This document shows positions 1 to 9,211 of a DNA stretch of 33,468 bases, in pieces; positions within the stretch are counted from its first letter, which is position 1; each line of letters opens with the position of its first letter. Origin of the DNA: an uncultured Eubacteriales bacterium (GTDB taxonomy: Bacteria > Bacillota > Clostridia > Oscillospirales > Oscillospiraceae); NCBI GenBank assembly GCA_949744075.1, contig CATJWI010000087.1, positions 1 through 33,468 on the forward strand, read 5' to 3'. The notes beneath the pieces are model-generated. The model had not been told where the DNA came from. It did not search any database and worked only from the letters and a program-made list of their open reading frames with translations. The position numbers and the translations under genes are program-made.

Positions 1-1175
1 GCCCCCTCAAAGGAGTTGGCAATGGCCATGACTTCACCGGTAGCCTTCATCTGCGTGCCCAGGGTCCGGCTGGCGGTAGTAAACTTGTCAAAGGGCAGAC
101 GGGGGATCTTCAGCACGCAGTAGTCGATGGTGGGCTCAAAGCAGGCCTTGGTCACCCCCGTGACCGCGTTGGGAATCTCGTCCAGGGTATAGCCCAAGGC
201 CACCTTGGCCGCCACCTTGGCGATGGGATAGCCCGTAGCCTTGGAAGCCAAAGCCGAGGACCGGGACACCCGGGGGTTGACCTCGATAACGGCGTACTCA
301 TAGGAGTCCGGGTTCAGGGCAAACTGTACGTTGCAGCCCCCCTCAATGCCCAAAGCGGAGATGATCTCCAGGGCGGCGGAGCGCAGCATCTGAAACTCCT
401 TGTTGGCCAAGGTCTGAGTGGGGGCCACCACGATGGAGTCCCCGGTGTGGACCCCCACCGGGTCGATGTTTTCCATAGAACAGATGGTGATAACGTTGCC
501 CGCTGAGTCCCGCATGACCTCGAACTCGATCTCCTTCCAGCCCGAGATGCACCGCTCGATGAGCACCTGTCCCACCCGGCTGAGGTTGATGCCCCGGTCG
601 GCGATCTCCTCCAGGGCAGCCCGGTCATAGGCGATGCCGCCGCCGGTGCCCCCCAGGGTATAGGCCGGACGCACAATGACGGGATAGCCGATGCTCTCGG
701 CAAAGGCCACCGCGTCCGCCACACTCTCCACCACCTCGGATACCACGCAGGGCTGGCCGATGGACTCCATGCAATCCTTAAACCCCTGCCGGTCCTCCGC
801 CTTACGGATGGACTCCGGACTGGTGCCCAGCAGCTTCACGTGATATTTTTCCAGAGTACCGTTCTCATAGAGGGCCATGGCCATGTTAAGGCCGGTCTGC
901 CCACCCAGGGTGGGCAGGATGGAGTCGGGCCGCTCCTTCTCGATGACCTGGGTAATGGAGGGGATATTCAGTGGCTCGATGTACACGTGGTCGGCAATGT
1001 CCTTGTCGGTCATGATAGTGGCGGGATTGGAGTTCACCAGCACCACCTCAAGGCCCTCTTCCTTCAAGGCCCGGCAGGCTTGGGTGCCGGCATAATCGAA
1101 CTCGGCGGCCTGGCCGATGACGATGGGCCCCGAGCCCAGCACCAGCACCTTCTTTACGTCTGTATACTTGGGCAT
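1..1175 (-). CDS. carB: Carbamoyl-phosphate synthase large subunit, N-terminal part (runs off window)
   Basis: Reverse-strand translation begins [57 protein letters not shown], the typical CarB N-terminus. Its ATG overlaps the carA stop by one base (TAATG). Open through position 1. Confidence 0.97.
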   Translation of the reverse strand, partial: MPKYTDVKKVLVLGSGPIVIGQAAEFDYAGTQACRALKEEGLEVVLVNSNPATIMTDKDIADHVYIEPLNIPSITQVIEKERPDSILPTLGGQTGLNMAMALYENGTLEKYHVKLLGTSPESIRKAEDRQGFKDCMESIGQPCVVSEVVESVADAVAFAESIGYPVIVRPAYTLGGTGGGIAYDRAALEEIADRGINLSRVGQVLIERCISGWKEIEFEVMRDSAGNVITICSMENIDPVGVHTGDSIVVAPTQTLANKEFQMLRSAALEIISALGIEGGCNVQFALNPDSYEYAVIEVNPRVSRSSALASKATGYPIAKVAAKVALGYTLDEIPNAVTGVTKACFEPTIDYCVLKIPRLPFDKFTTASRTLGTQMKATGEVMAIANSFEG

Positions 1176-2257
1176 TACTCCTCACCTCCCATGGCATCCA
1201 CAAAGCGGTTGAACAGATATTCCGTATCCTTCGGCCCGGCGTTGGCCTCCGGGTGGAACTGGGTGGTAAAGCAGTGGGGACGCTTATACCGCAACCCCTC
1301 GCAGGTGCCATCGTTCACATTGACATGGGACACCTCTGCCACGGCGGGGTCCACCGTCTCGGAAAGCACCGTATAGCCGTGGTTTTGGCTGGTGATGAAT
1401 ACTCTCCCCTTCTCCAGGTCCCGGACCGGGTGGTTGCCCCCCCGGTGACCGTAAGCCAACTTGCCTGTCTTGGCCCCGGTGGCCAGGGCCAGCAGCTGGT
1501 GCCCCAGGCAAACGCCGAAAATGGGCAGCCGGCTCTCATATAGCTTTTTCAGTTCTGCAATGATCTGGATGTTCTCCGCCGGGTCACCGGGGCCGTTGGA
1601 GAGCATCACGCCGTCATATCCCCCCGAGAGGACCGCCGCAGCCGTGGTCAGCGCGGGCAGCACCGTGACCCTGCATCCCCGCTTACACAGGCAGTCGATC
1701 ATGTGCTGCTTGACACCGTAGTCCATCATGGCCACGTGGAACCGCTCCTCCCCGAAGGCCGGGAAGACCTCGGGCTGCGTCCGTGTGACCCGGGCCACCA
1801 CATTCTCCACCCGATAGGCCCGCAGCCGCTCCAGGACCTCAGTGATATTAAAATGCTCCGCACAGGTGAGCATTCCATTCATGCTCCCCTGACTGCGGAG
1901 TATTTTGGTCAGCGCCCGGGTGTCGATCTCCTGGATGCCGGCAATATTATTTTCCTTTAAATAAGTGCCCAAGTCTCCTTCACAGCGGAAATTGCTTCCC
2001 CGGGGAGAGAGATGACGGACCACTAACGCCTCTACCCACGGCCGGCAGGACTCGTTGTCCTCATGGTTGATCCCATAATTTCCGATGAGGGGATAGGTCA
2101 TCACCACTCCTTGCCCCGCATAGGAGGGATCGGTCAGGATCTCCTGATACCCCACCATCGAGGTGTTAAACACCATCTCGCACACCCGGTCCGCCGTGAC
2201 GCCGATGCTCTCGCCCCGGAACACAGCGCCGTTTTCCAAAATGAGGGTCGCTCTCAT
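1175..2257 (-). CDS. carA: Carbamoyl-phosphate synthase small subunit
   Basis: 360 aa ORF; CarA N-terminus ([19 protein letters not shown]) and class I glutamine amidotransferase motif ([20 protein letters not shown]); directly upstream of carB. Confidence 0.97.
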   Translation of the reverse strand: MRATLILENGAVFRGESIGVTADRVCEMVFNTSMVGYQEILTDPSYAGQGVVMTYPLIGNYGINHEDNESCRPWVEALVVRHLSPRGSNFRCEGDLGTYLKENNIAGIQEIDTRALTKILRSQGSMNGMLTCAEHFNITEVLERLRAYRVENVVARVTRTQPEVFPAFGEERFHVAMMDYGVKQHMIDCLCKRGCRVTVLPALTTAAAVLSGGYDGVMLSNGPGDPAENIQIIAELKKLYESRLPIFGVCLGHQLLALATGAKTGKLAYGHRGGNHPVRDLEKGRVFITSQNHGYTVLSETVDPAVAEVSHVNVNDGTCEGLRYKRPHCFTTQFHPEANAGPKDTEYLFNRFVDAMGGEE

Positions 2258-2298
2258 CTCTTATCTCCCGCCTTTCTCCATATTTCCCTATCCGTTTG

Positions 2299-2327
2299 AT
2301 TTTAATATAAATCCCGCCGGATGACAA
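2299..2327 (-). promoter_or_regulatory. Candidate sigma-A promoter for carAB
   Basis: Minus strand TTGTCA (2322-2327), 17 bp spacer, TAAAAT (2299-2304), about 40 nt upstream of the carA ATG. Confidence 0.4.
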
Positions 2328-2409
2328 CCCAATTTTTTCGTTCCGACCCTCTTTGGACAAAAATCTGTATTTTGGACAAACTCCCCCGCCCCTCTGGTTT
2401 TCCTTCTTG

Positions 2410-3246
2410 TCAAACCGCCGGGGCCAGGTCTACCACCACTACCTCCGGCCGGTTATAGAACCGGGGCACCCGGGTGCTCTCCCGGGCCAGCCCCCGGCTC
2501 ACGATCAAGGTGCCGCCGCCCTCCACGGGATAGGCTCCCCCGGTATAGGCCGGAAACCACCCCTGGTCCGGGGCAAAGAGCCCGTCGATCAGCCCGGGAA
2601 GCCTCCACTGTCCCCCGTGGGCATGTCCGGTCAAGACCACATCGAACCCGCCATAGGACCCGATCCGCTCCGGCCGGTGGGACAACAGCAAGGTGCAGGC
2701 CTCCCCGTCCGCCCTCTCCGCCACTCCGCGCATCGCTTCCAGCTCCACCGCCCACTGCCCCTCTCCCACCGAAGGGTCGTCCATGCCGCACAGCAGCAGC
2801 CGCTGGCCCCGTACTGTCACCTCCCGGCTCTCCCCTTCCAGGACCTGGACACCCTGGACCGCCATCTGTGCCTTGATTTCCTCCTCGTAGCCACACCACA
2901 CCTCGTGGTTGCCGCAGACATAATAGGTGGGCCATTTCTCCGCCAGGGCCCGGGCCGTCTCATAGGCCCGCTCCGGGGGCAGCCGGCCAAAGTTATCGTC
3001 CACCCAGTCTCCCCCCAGCAAGACCAGGTCCGGCTCCTGAGCCTCCACCATCTTCAACAGAGCCCTCTGCCCCTCCCCATAGTCGCAGGAATGAAGATCG
3101 GTGAGCAGCGCCACCCGCACCGTCCCGGTCAGCTTTTCGCTTCCGATCCGGTAATTTCGCAAAACAAGCCTGGTATCCAGTCCTGCCAAAATAAAAACTC
3201 CCAGCAGCAGACACACCGCCCGAAGCACTCGCCTTTTCTTTTTCAT
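2410..3246 (-). CDS. Metallophosphoesterase with N-terminal membrane anchor (YkuE-like)
   Basis: Motifs LLTDLHS, LLGGDWVDD, YVCGNHE and LTGHAHGGQ are calcineurin-like phosphoesterase signatures; hydrophobic N-terminus. Start set at MKKKRR after a GAGGTG RBS rather than the longer ORF start. Confidence 0.88.
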   Translation of the reverse strand: MKKKRRVLRAVCLLLGVFILAGLDTRLVLRNYRIGSEKLTGTVRVALLTDLHSCDYGEGQRALLKMVEAQEPDLVLLGGDWVDDNFGRLPPERAYETARALAEKWPTYYVCGNHEVWCGYEEEIKAQMAVQGVQVLEGESREVTVRGQRLLLCGMDDPSVGEGQWAVELEAMRGVAERADGEACTLLLSHRPERIGSYGGFDVVLTGHAHGGQWRLPGLIDGLFAPDQGWFPAYTGGAYPVEGGGTLIVSRGLARESTRVPRFYNRPEVVVVDLAPAV

Positions 3247-3368
3247 TCCCATCACCTCATTTGCCTGCAAGTATAGCACACCAAGCCGGACAAATGTTAA
3301 AATTTTTCTGACATTTTCCCCCGCCCGCTGACCATACTGACAAAAGAGAACCATTGGGAGGTCTTGCT

Positions 3369-4049
3369 ATGGTCATCGCCTTTGTCCGTACCATTATTTT
3401 ATATCTGCTGATCATTGCCGGGGTCCGGCTCATGGGAAAGCGCCAGGTGGGTGAACTGGAGCCCTCCGAGCTGGTGCTGGCTCTTATCATCGCGGACCTG
3501 GCCGCCGTTCCCATGCAGGACTTTGGCATCCCTCTGCTGACGGGCATCATCCCCATCCTGACCCTGCTGTCCATCACCATGATCATCTCGGTCCTGTCCA
3601 TGAAGAGCGTCAAATTCCGCGCCCTGCTCTGCGGCCGCCCCTCTATCATTGTTGAAAACGGCAAGCTGAAACAACAGGAGATGCAAAAGAACCGCTTTAC
3701 TGTTGACGAACTCATGGAAGAACTGCGGATGAAGGGGGTCAACGATATCTCCACCCTGAAATACGCCATTCTGGAGACCAACGGCCAGATCTCTATCCTC
3801 CCCTACGCCGACCAAAAGCCCCCGGTGGCCAAGGACTTGAGCGTGACCCCCGAGGAGGCCGGACTGCCCATCGTCCTCATCAACGACGGCCGGGTGCTGG
3901 ACCGGAACCTCCAGTCCCGGGGCTACGACCGGAACTGGCTGAACAAGCAGCTCAAGGCCCACGGGGCCAAGGACCCCAAGGAGGTCTACCTCCTCACTGC
4001 CGACGAGCTGGGCCGGGTCTACTTCTCTTCCAAGGAGGATAACGCATGA
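3369..4049 (+). CDS. DUF421 (YetF/YcaP-like) membrane protein
   Basis: Translation MVIAFVRTIILYLLIIAGVRLMGKRQVGELEPSELVLALIIADLAAVPM is typical of DUF421; GGGAGG RBS upstream. Confidence 0.88.
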   Translation: MVIAFVRTIILYLLIIAGVRLMGKRQVGELEPSELVLALIIADLAAVPMQDFGIPLLTGIIPILTLLSITMIISVLSMKSVKFRALLCGRPSIIVENGKLKQQEMQKNRFTVDELMEELRMKGVNDISTLKYAILETNGQISILPYADQKPPVAKDLSVTPEEAGLPIVLINDGRVLDRNLQSRGYDRNWLNKQLKAHGAKDPKEVYLLTADELGRVYFSSKEDNA

Positions 4050-4426
4050 AGCGGATCATCATTGCCGGGGCCATTCTGCTCCTGGTCTTCGTTGCCACCC
4101 TGAGCCACAGCTTTTATATTTCCTCCTTCACCGGCCACCTCACCTCCCTCCTGGAGGCCGCCGAGGCCCGGGCCGAGGAGGAGGACTGGGCTGCCGCCGA
4201 CGAGCTGACCCTCTCCGCCAAAAGCCGCTGGGACGCCAAGGGCTCCTATCTCCACATTCTTCTGCGCCACAGCGACACCGACGCCGTCTACACCGGCTTT
4301 CGGGAGGTCATCGAGTTCATCCAATGCCAGGAGGGCGGAGAGTACTCCGCCGCCAACGCCCGGCTCATCGCCGAGCTGGAGCTTTTGGCCGAGGCGGAGC
4401 AGCTGACACTGAAAAACATCCTATGA
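4046..4426 (+). CDS. DUF4363-like small membrane-anchored protein
   Basis: ATGA overlap with the DUF421 gene; one N-terminal TM helix; helical pattern with EFIQCQEGGEY as in DUF4363 proteins commonly paired with DUF421. Confidence 0.7.
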   Translation: MKRIIIAGAILLLVFVATLSHSFYISSFTGHLTSLLEAAEARAEEEDWAAADELTLSAKSRWDAKGSYLHILLRHSDTDAVYTGFREVIEFIQCQEGGEYSAANARLIAELELLAEAEQLTLKNIL

Positions 4427-4429
4427 TTT

Positions 4430-4458
4430 TTGACAGAATACGACATTTATGATATATT
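4430..4458 (+). promoter_or_regulatory. Sigma-A promoter for the TPR-DUF2971 gene
   Basis: TTGACA (4430-4435), 17 bp spacer, TATATT (4453-4458). Confidence 0.65.
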
Positions 4459-4491
4459 TTTCTTAATATATCCATGTCGGGGGTGACATAT

Positions 4492-5985
4492 ATGCTGGAA
4501 GAAAAGCAGATCGATTATCAGCAGCAGCTCTCCGCCCTGCTGTCAGCCCCTGTTCCTCCCCGGGATTCTCTTGACTATTTATCCCGCCTCTACTCCCTGG
4601 CCAACTGCTACTATAATCTCCGGCGGTATGCCGAGGAGCTCACCTGCCGGGAAGAGATCCTGTCTATCGCCAAAACCCCTACGAACCTGAATAACCTGGC
4701 CGTATCCTACGAGAATAATGGCATTAGGAGAAACGTTCTCAACCTATATAAGCGAGCTCTGGAGTCAGAGCCCTTCGACGCGCCCTCCAGCGTCATCTAC
4801 GGAAATCTGCTCCGTTACGTAGCCCGGTACCGGGTCTATGAACGGGCTAAAACCACACGTCTGCACCCCCGCACCTACATCAATGATATCAGCACCATCC
4901 TCCGATTCGCGGTGGCCTGCTATGAGGATTATGAATGGGATACCTTTTCTCTCGCCGATTCCATTACCATTTCCCCCGACTGTCCGGATATTGAAAAATA
5001 TTCCATCATCAAAACTATTTTTGATTCCACCAAAGGACTTCAAGAAAAAACGCTGCTCCGTCTCTATCTGATTTCTCTGTACCACAACGCCACCGCTATC
5101 CTGGACGGCCACCGAACCTCTATCCGCGATCAAAAACTGGAAATCGCCCATTATACCCGGGTAGAAAATCTAAAGAGCCTACTGAAGGCAAATGCGGATA
5201 CCTTTCAGCGCCTGTTCAATGTGGCCTATATGAACGACCCCTCTGAGGGAAAAACCTTTGATCATCTGCTAAAATGCTATGGCACCAAGCTCAGCCAAAG
5301 CACCACCTCCAGCTGCGCCCACAACGGCCGCAACTATCAGAGCTACGGCTACAGCAACACGTACATCGGCAGCTTTTCCAGCAGTATCGACAGCCTCCCC
5401 ATGTGGGTGCAGTACGGAAACGGCGGCAAGGGCTGCTGTCTGATCTTCGAAAACAGCTTCTTCGATGAGGAGGAACCCTTGCTCCTCCACATGTCCAAGC
5501 CCGCTGCTCCCTCTGAGCTCACTTCGGAGGATGCCCTTCCCTCCGATCCCCCTGAGCGCTATGTTCTTTATAAAGTCTATTATCTCTCTGAGCCCAGCAA
5601 ATACCCCTATCGCACCAATCTGCAAATGATTGCCAGGCTATACAATCAGCTTCAAGAACTTCTTGAAAAGATGGATAAGACCGCGGTTCAGCAGATCACC
5701 ATTTACATCGACAGCATTTTGGACCAGATCCGATTCCTGTTCAAAGAGCCCGACTATGCCCACGAGCAGGAATACCGGGTCATCAAATGGGCCGACTCCC
5801 CTCTATGCGACGAGGGCAACCGCAGCGGTGAGGTCCCTCACCTCTACATCGAAATGGCCCGTCCGCTGGAATATAAAGAAGTCATCCTGGGTCCCAAGGT
5901 AGAGGCCCCTTCCGCCGTAGCCCCCTATCTCCACTATACAAAAAAAGTCAAGCGCATCACCAAATCCAACATTCAATATCAATAA
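4492..5985 (+). CDS. TPR-like N-terminal region plus DUF2971-like C-terminal domain protein
   Basis: 497 aa from an ATG preceded by GGGGGTGA. N-terminal TPR-like helices (LANCYYNLRRYAEELTCREEIL, NLAVSYENNGIRRNVLNLYKRALE). C-terminal DUF2971-like pattern: IAHYTRVENLKSLL, AYMNDPSEGK, PMWVQYGNGGKGCCLIF, EQEYRVIKW. Confidence 0.7.
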   Translation: MLEEKQIDYQQQLSALLSAPVPPRDSLDYLSRLYSLANCYYNLRRYAEELTCREEILSIAKTPTNLNNLAVSYENNGIRRNVLNLYKRALESEPFDAPSSVIYGNLLRYVARYRVYERAKTTRLHPRTYINDISTILRFAVACYEDYEWDTFSLADSITISPDCPDIEKYSIIKTIFDSTKGLQEKTLLRLYLISLYHNATAILDGHRTSIRDQKLEIAHYTRVENLKSLLKANADTFQRLFNVAYMNDPSEGKTFDHLLKCYGTKLSQSTTSSCAHNGRNYQSYGYSNTYIGSFSSSIDSLPMWVQYGNGGKGCCLIFENSFFDEEEPLLLHMSKPAAPSELTSEDALPSDPPERYVLYKVYYLSEPSKYPYRTNLQMIARLYNQLQELLEKMDKTAVQQITIYIDSILDQIRFLFKEPDYAHEQEYRVIKWADSPLCDEGNRSGEVPHLYIEMARPLEYKEVILGPKVEAPSAVAPYLHYTKKVKRITKSNIQYQ

Positions 5986-6018
5986 AAACACAGGGGCCTT
6001 ACCGGCCCCTGTGTTTTT
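5984..6018. terminator. Bidirectional intrinsic terminator between the TPR-DUF2971 gene and yjdF
   Basis: Inverted repeat AAAAACACAGGGGCC-ttacc-GGCCCCTGTGTTTTT with A/T tracts on both sides. Confidence 0.9.
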
Positions 6019-6418
6019 GCTTTCTCTTCTCCTGGCGGAGCCGGAACCTTCTCTCCTCCTCCGCCATTTTGTCCTCCCGGCTCTTCTCCCGCCGGGCTTC
6101 CTTTCCCTCCGTCCGCTGGAGCTTCAAGGCCTCCTGGGCCTTGGTGCCCACCGGGGCCTTGGACAGCTGCCGGGCAGCCTCTCTCCTGGCCCGCTTGGGG
6201 TTTTTCGCTGCGGCTGCCCTTCTCTCCATGGGCAGCGCCTCGGAAAACCGCAGCTGCCTCCAGTGGTCCAGCAGCGCCGCGTAGACCTCAAAGTCCCGGG
6301 GCTCCGCGCCGAAGGTGAGCTTACACGCCGAATACCGGCCGCCCTCCTCCCGCTCGATGAGCCCCACCCAAAAGGGGTCCTGAAAGAAGACTGTGATGGT
6401 ACAGGTATCGCATGCCAT
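5999..6418 (-). CDS. yjdF: YjdF family protein (DUF2992-like)
   Basis: MACDTCTITVFFQDPFWVGLIEREEGGRYSACKLTFGAEPRDFEVYAALLDHW plus a Lys/Arg-rich tail (REKSREDKMAEEERRFRLRQEKRKQKHRGR). RBS AAGGAGG upstream of the ATG. Confidence 0.85.
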   Translation of the reverse strand: MACDTCTITVFFQDPFWVGLIEREEGGRYSACKLTFGAEPRDFEVYAALLDHWRQLRFSEALPMERRAAAAKNPKRARREAARQLSKAPVGTKAQEALKLQRTEGKEARREKSREDKMAEEERRFRLRQEKRKQKHRGR

Positions 6419-6425
6419 AGAACTT

Positions 6426-6550
6426 CCTCCTTTTTGCCGTTCCACGGAGAAGGGACAACCAAGGAGGCAGGTTACTGACGGCATTGGTTCAAATGCCGCG
6501 CCCGGACTACCCGACCGGGCCGTGTTTTTATCCCCGCATATTCTATTTTG
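6426..6550 (-). ncRNA. Candidate yjdF-type riboswitch in the yjdF 5' UTR
   Basis: About 145 nt leader between the promoter and yjdF. Pairings read from sequence (+ coordinates): CACGG/CCGTG (6443-6447 with 6520-6524); GCCCGG/CCGGGC (6500-6505 with 6515-6520); CGGCATT/AATGCCG (6479-6485 with 6492-6498); anti-SD CCTCCTT opposite SD AAGGAGG (6461-6467 with 6426-6432). Class assigned mainly from the downstream gene. Confidence 0.65.
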
Positions 6551-6571
6551 TGCTTCATCACCACCAGCTTT

Positions 6572-6600
6572 ATTATAAAATACCCCCTTTCCCCTGTCAA
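6572..6600 (-). promoter_or_regulatory. Perfect-consensus sigma-A promoter for yjdF
   Basis: Minus strand TTGACA (6595-6600), 17 bp spacer, TATAAT (6572-6577). Confidence 0.85.
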
Positions 6601-6618
6601 TCGTAAGAATATCGTCAT

Positions 6619-6647
6619 TTGTTTTTCTCCCTCTCCTGTGATATACT
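6619..6647 (+). promoter_or_regulatory. Candidate sigma-A promoter for the downstream membrane protein
   Basis: TTGTTT (6619-6624), 17 bp spacer, TATACT (6642-6647). Confidence 0.5.
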
Positions 6648-6678
6648 TTTTTCAGCCTATCACAAGGGGGCGACCGCC

Positions 6679-7803
6679 TTGGCCGATGCCTTTTTCAGTC
6701 TGTTCCTGCTCTGTTTTATCTTCGTTTGTCTACTGGTCCCGCCGGTCCTGACCGGCTTTGCCGTCTTTAACCTCCGCGCCAAACAGCCCTTCCACGAAAA
6801 AGCTATTGATATCCTCATTTTTACTCTCGGCCCCTTCCTCACCGTCCTTCTCTGGAATCTTCTCTCCTTCCGGGAGTGGGACGAGGCCATCTTAATCGGC
6901 CCCGCATCGGACCTCTCCTCCTTCCACGCCCCTATTGCCGGAGCGCACCTGCCCACCCTCCTGACTCTTGCAGTTTACGCCATTCTCTGCCTTTGCCTTC
7001 TCCGTTTCTCTCAAAAGGGCTTCCCGCCCCTGCCTGCTGCATTCCTCATCGGCGGTGTTCTCACTGGGCTCCTTCTCTGCCTGATTTTGATGGTCCAGCT
7101 CTTCCCCCATTTGACCGGAAACGCCATCCCCTTTGATATCGTTTACCTCTGCCTTCTCCCCCTAAACTATATCCTCTGTTCGGCTAAGACCCTCCGCCGG
7201 GTCATTGCCGCCCAGGTCCTCCGGTTTCAGACCTCTCCCCCAGCCGACGCCCGGCCTGTGGTCCTGTTTTCCTACCGGTTCCTCTCCAAAAGCGGCGGCT
7301 GGCTCCTGCTGGCCTTCCTCCTGGCCCTCCCGGTCCTGGCGCTGCTTCTCGCCATTTTGACCCTCTTCGGCCAGACCCCCGACGCCGCCGTTCGGGCCTT
7401 TACTGAGACCAGCGACTGGGCCCTCTCCCAAAAGATCTCTCCCCCGCCCATCGAGACCGACGGCCACTACCTTTGCACCGTGGCGGTGGGTGGCCACCCC
7501 AGACTGGTGAAGCCCATTCGGTACGGTATCCGCCACGGCAAACGCATCGTGGTAAACCGCCAGCTCTGCGTGGCCAACGCCTTTGAACAGCTCATCATGG
7601 AACGCGCCCCAAGGCTCCACCGGGCCATCCGGCAGTTTTATGATACCCATGGCTATCCCCTCTCCCAAAAGCTCACCACTCCCCTCCGGGCTGATATCAC
7701 CTATCTGGTCATGAAACCCCTGGAATGGTTCTTCCTCCTCTGCCTCTATACTTTTGACCGGGAGCCGGAAAATCGCATCGCCCTGCAATACACCAAGGCA
7801 TAA
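6679..7803 (+). CDS. Polytopic membrane protein of unknown function (possibly DUF6688-like)
   Basis: 374 aa from a TTG start preceded by AAGGGGG. Multiple hydrophobic helices, then a soluble C-terminal block RYGIRHGKRIVVNRQLCVANAFEQLIMERAPRLHRAIRQFYDTHGYPLS...MKPLEWFFLLCLYTFDREPENRIALQY. Family name is from memory and uncertain. Confidence 0.65.
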   Translation: MADAFFSLFLLCFIFVCLLVPPVLTGFAVFNLRAKQPFHEKAIDILIFTLGPFLTVLLWNLLSFREWDEAILIGPASDLSSFHAPIAGAHLPTLLTLAVYAILCLCLLRFSQKGFPPLPAAFLIGGVLTGLLLCLILMVQLFPHLTGNAIPFDIVYLCLLPLNYILCSAKTLRRVIAAQVLRFQTSPPADARPVVLFSYRFLSKSGGWLLLAFLLALPVLALLLAILTLFGQTPDAAVRAFTETSDWALSQKISPPPIETDGHYLCTVAVGGHPRLVKPIRYGIRHGKRIVVNRQLCVANAFEQLIMERAPRLHRAIRQFYDTHGYPLSQKLTTPLRADITYLVMKPLEWFFLLCLYTFDREPENRIALQYTKA

Positions 7804-7842
7804 AAAACGCCCCGCCTGACATTCAGGCGGGGCGTCTTTTCT
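7803..7842. terminator. Bidirectional intrinsic terminator between the membrane protein and nrdR
   Basis: 13 bp stem ACGCCCCGCCTGA-cat-TCAGGCGGGGCGT flanked by A tract and T tract. Confidence 0.9.
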
Positions 7843-7843
7843 C

Positions 7844-8299
7844 TTATTTCTCCTGGAGCAGCTTGTTCAGCTCGCTCATAAAGGTGCTGATATCCTTGAA
7901 CTGGCGGTACACCGAGGCAAAGCGCACATAGGCCACCTCGTCCACATCCTTGAGCCGGTCCATGACCATCTCCCCGATCTGGGCGGAGGGCACCTCCCGG
8001 TTCATCTCGTTCTGGAGGATCTGCTCGATCTCGTCCACCATCTTCTCCATGGTGTCAAAAGACACCGGCCGCTTCTCGCAGGCCCGGATCATGCCGTTCA
8101 GGAGCTTGCTCCGGTCAAAGCTCTGGCGGCTTCCATCCTTCTTGATGACCACCACCGGCAGGGTCTCCATCACCTCAAAGGTGGTAAAACGCTTATGACA
8201 GGCCAGGCTCTCCCGGCGGCGGCGGATGCTGGCGCCGTCCTCAGCGGGGCGGGAATCCACCACCTTGCTGTCCAGATAACCGCAGAAGGGACATTTCAT
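7844..8299 (-). CDS. nrdR: Transcriptional repressor NrdR
   Basis: [66 protein letters not shown]: NrdR zinc-ribbon and ATP-cone domains, with Ser in place of one zinc-ribbon Cys. Confidence 0.95.
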   Translation of the reverse strand: MKCPFCGYLDSKVVDSRPAEDGASIRRRRESLACHKRFTTFEVMETLPVVVIKKDGSRQSFDRSKLLNGMIRACEKRPVSFDTMEKMVDEIEQILQNEMNREVPSAQIGEMVMDRLKDVDEVAYVRFASVYRQFKDISTFMSELNKLLQEK

Positions 8300-8368
8300 A
8301 TCAGCACACTCCTATGTAGGATTTTGTTTCATGATATTTTACCACAGAAAAGAAAACTTTTCTACCCC

Positions 8369-9211
8369 TTAGGCCAAATTTTGACGGCGTTTTGCCGCCA
8401 AAAGGGTGTTTTCCATCAGCACCGCCCGGGTCATGGGCCCCACCCCTCCGGGCACCGGAGTAAGAAATGCCGACTTTTCCGCCACGGCGGCAAAGTCCAC
8501 ATCCCCGCAGAGCTTTCCCTCCCGGTTCCGGTTCATGGCCACGTCGACGACCGCAGCACCTTCCTTCACCATGTCCCCGGTGACCAGGCCCACCTGGCCC
8601 ACCGCGGAGACCAGGATATCCGCCTGACGGCAGACCTCCGCCAGATCGGGGGTCTTGGAGTGGCACACCGTCACTGTGGCATCCCGGCGCAGAAGCAACA
8701 GAGCCATGGGCTTTCCCACAATATTGGACCGACCGATCACCACCGCCCGCTTTCCCGCAGGGTCGATGTGGTACTCCTCCAGCATCTCCATCACGCCGGC
8801 CGGGGTGCAGGGCAGAAACCCCTCCCGGCCGATCAGGAGGTTCCCGGCGTTCACGGGATGGAAGCCATCCACATCCTTGGCCGGGTCAATGGCCTCGATG
8901 ACCGCCTGCTCATTCAAGTGCTTGGGCAGGGGCAGCTGGACTAGGATGCCGTCAATGTCCTCCCGCCGGTTCAGGGTCTCCACCAGCTCCAGCAGCTGCT
9001 CCTGGCTGGTCTCCTCCAAAAGGGCGTACTCCTCGCTGTAGAAGCCGCACTCCTCGCAGTCCTTCCGCTTGCTGGTCACATACACCCGGGAAGCCGGGTC
9101 GTTACCCACCAGCACCACGGCCAGGCCGGGCCGGCGGGGCAGCCTGGCCGCATCCGCCCGCACCCGGGCCTTTACTTTTTCAGACAGAGCCTTACCGTCC
9201 ATCCTGGTCAT
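8369..9211 (-). CDS. folD: Bifunctional methylenetetrahydrofolate dehydrogenase / methenyltetrahydrofolate cyclohydrolase
   Basis: FolD motifs YVTSKRKDCEECGF, DGILVQLPLPKHLNE, PCTPAGVMEML, VVIGRSNIVGKPMALLLL, TPVPGGVGPMTRA. Confidence 0.97.
   Translation of the reverse strand: MTRMDGKALSEKVKARVRADAARLPRRPGLAVVLVGNDPASRVYVTSKRKDCEECGFYSEEYALLEETSQEQLLELVETLNRREDIDGILVQLPLPKHLNEQAVIEAIDPAKDVDGFHPVNAGNLLIGREGFLPCTPAGVMEMLEEYHIDPAGKRAVVIGRSNIVGKPMALLLLRRDATVTVCHSKTPDLAEVCRQADILVSAVGQVGLVTGDMVKEGAAVVDVAMNRNREGKLCGDVDFAAVAEKSAFLTPVPGGVGPMTRAVLMENTLLAAKRRQNLA

Noticed and set aside
2353-3276. 307-aa plus-strand ORF opposite the metallophosphoesterase
   Set aside because: Pro/His/Gln-rich antisense translation with no domain logic.
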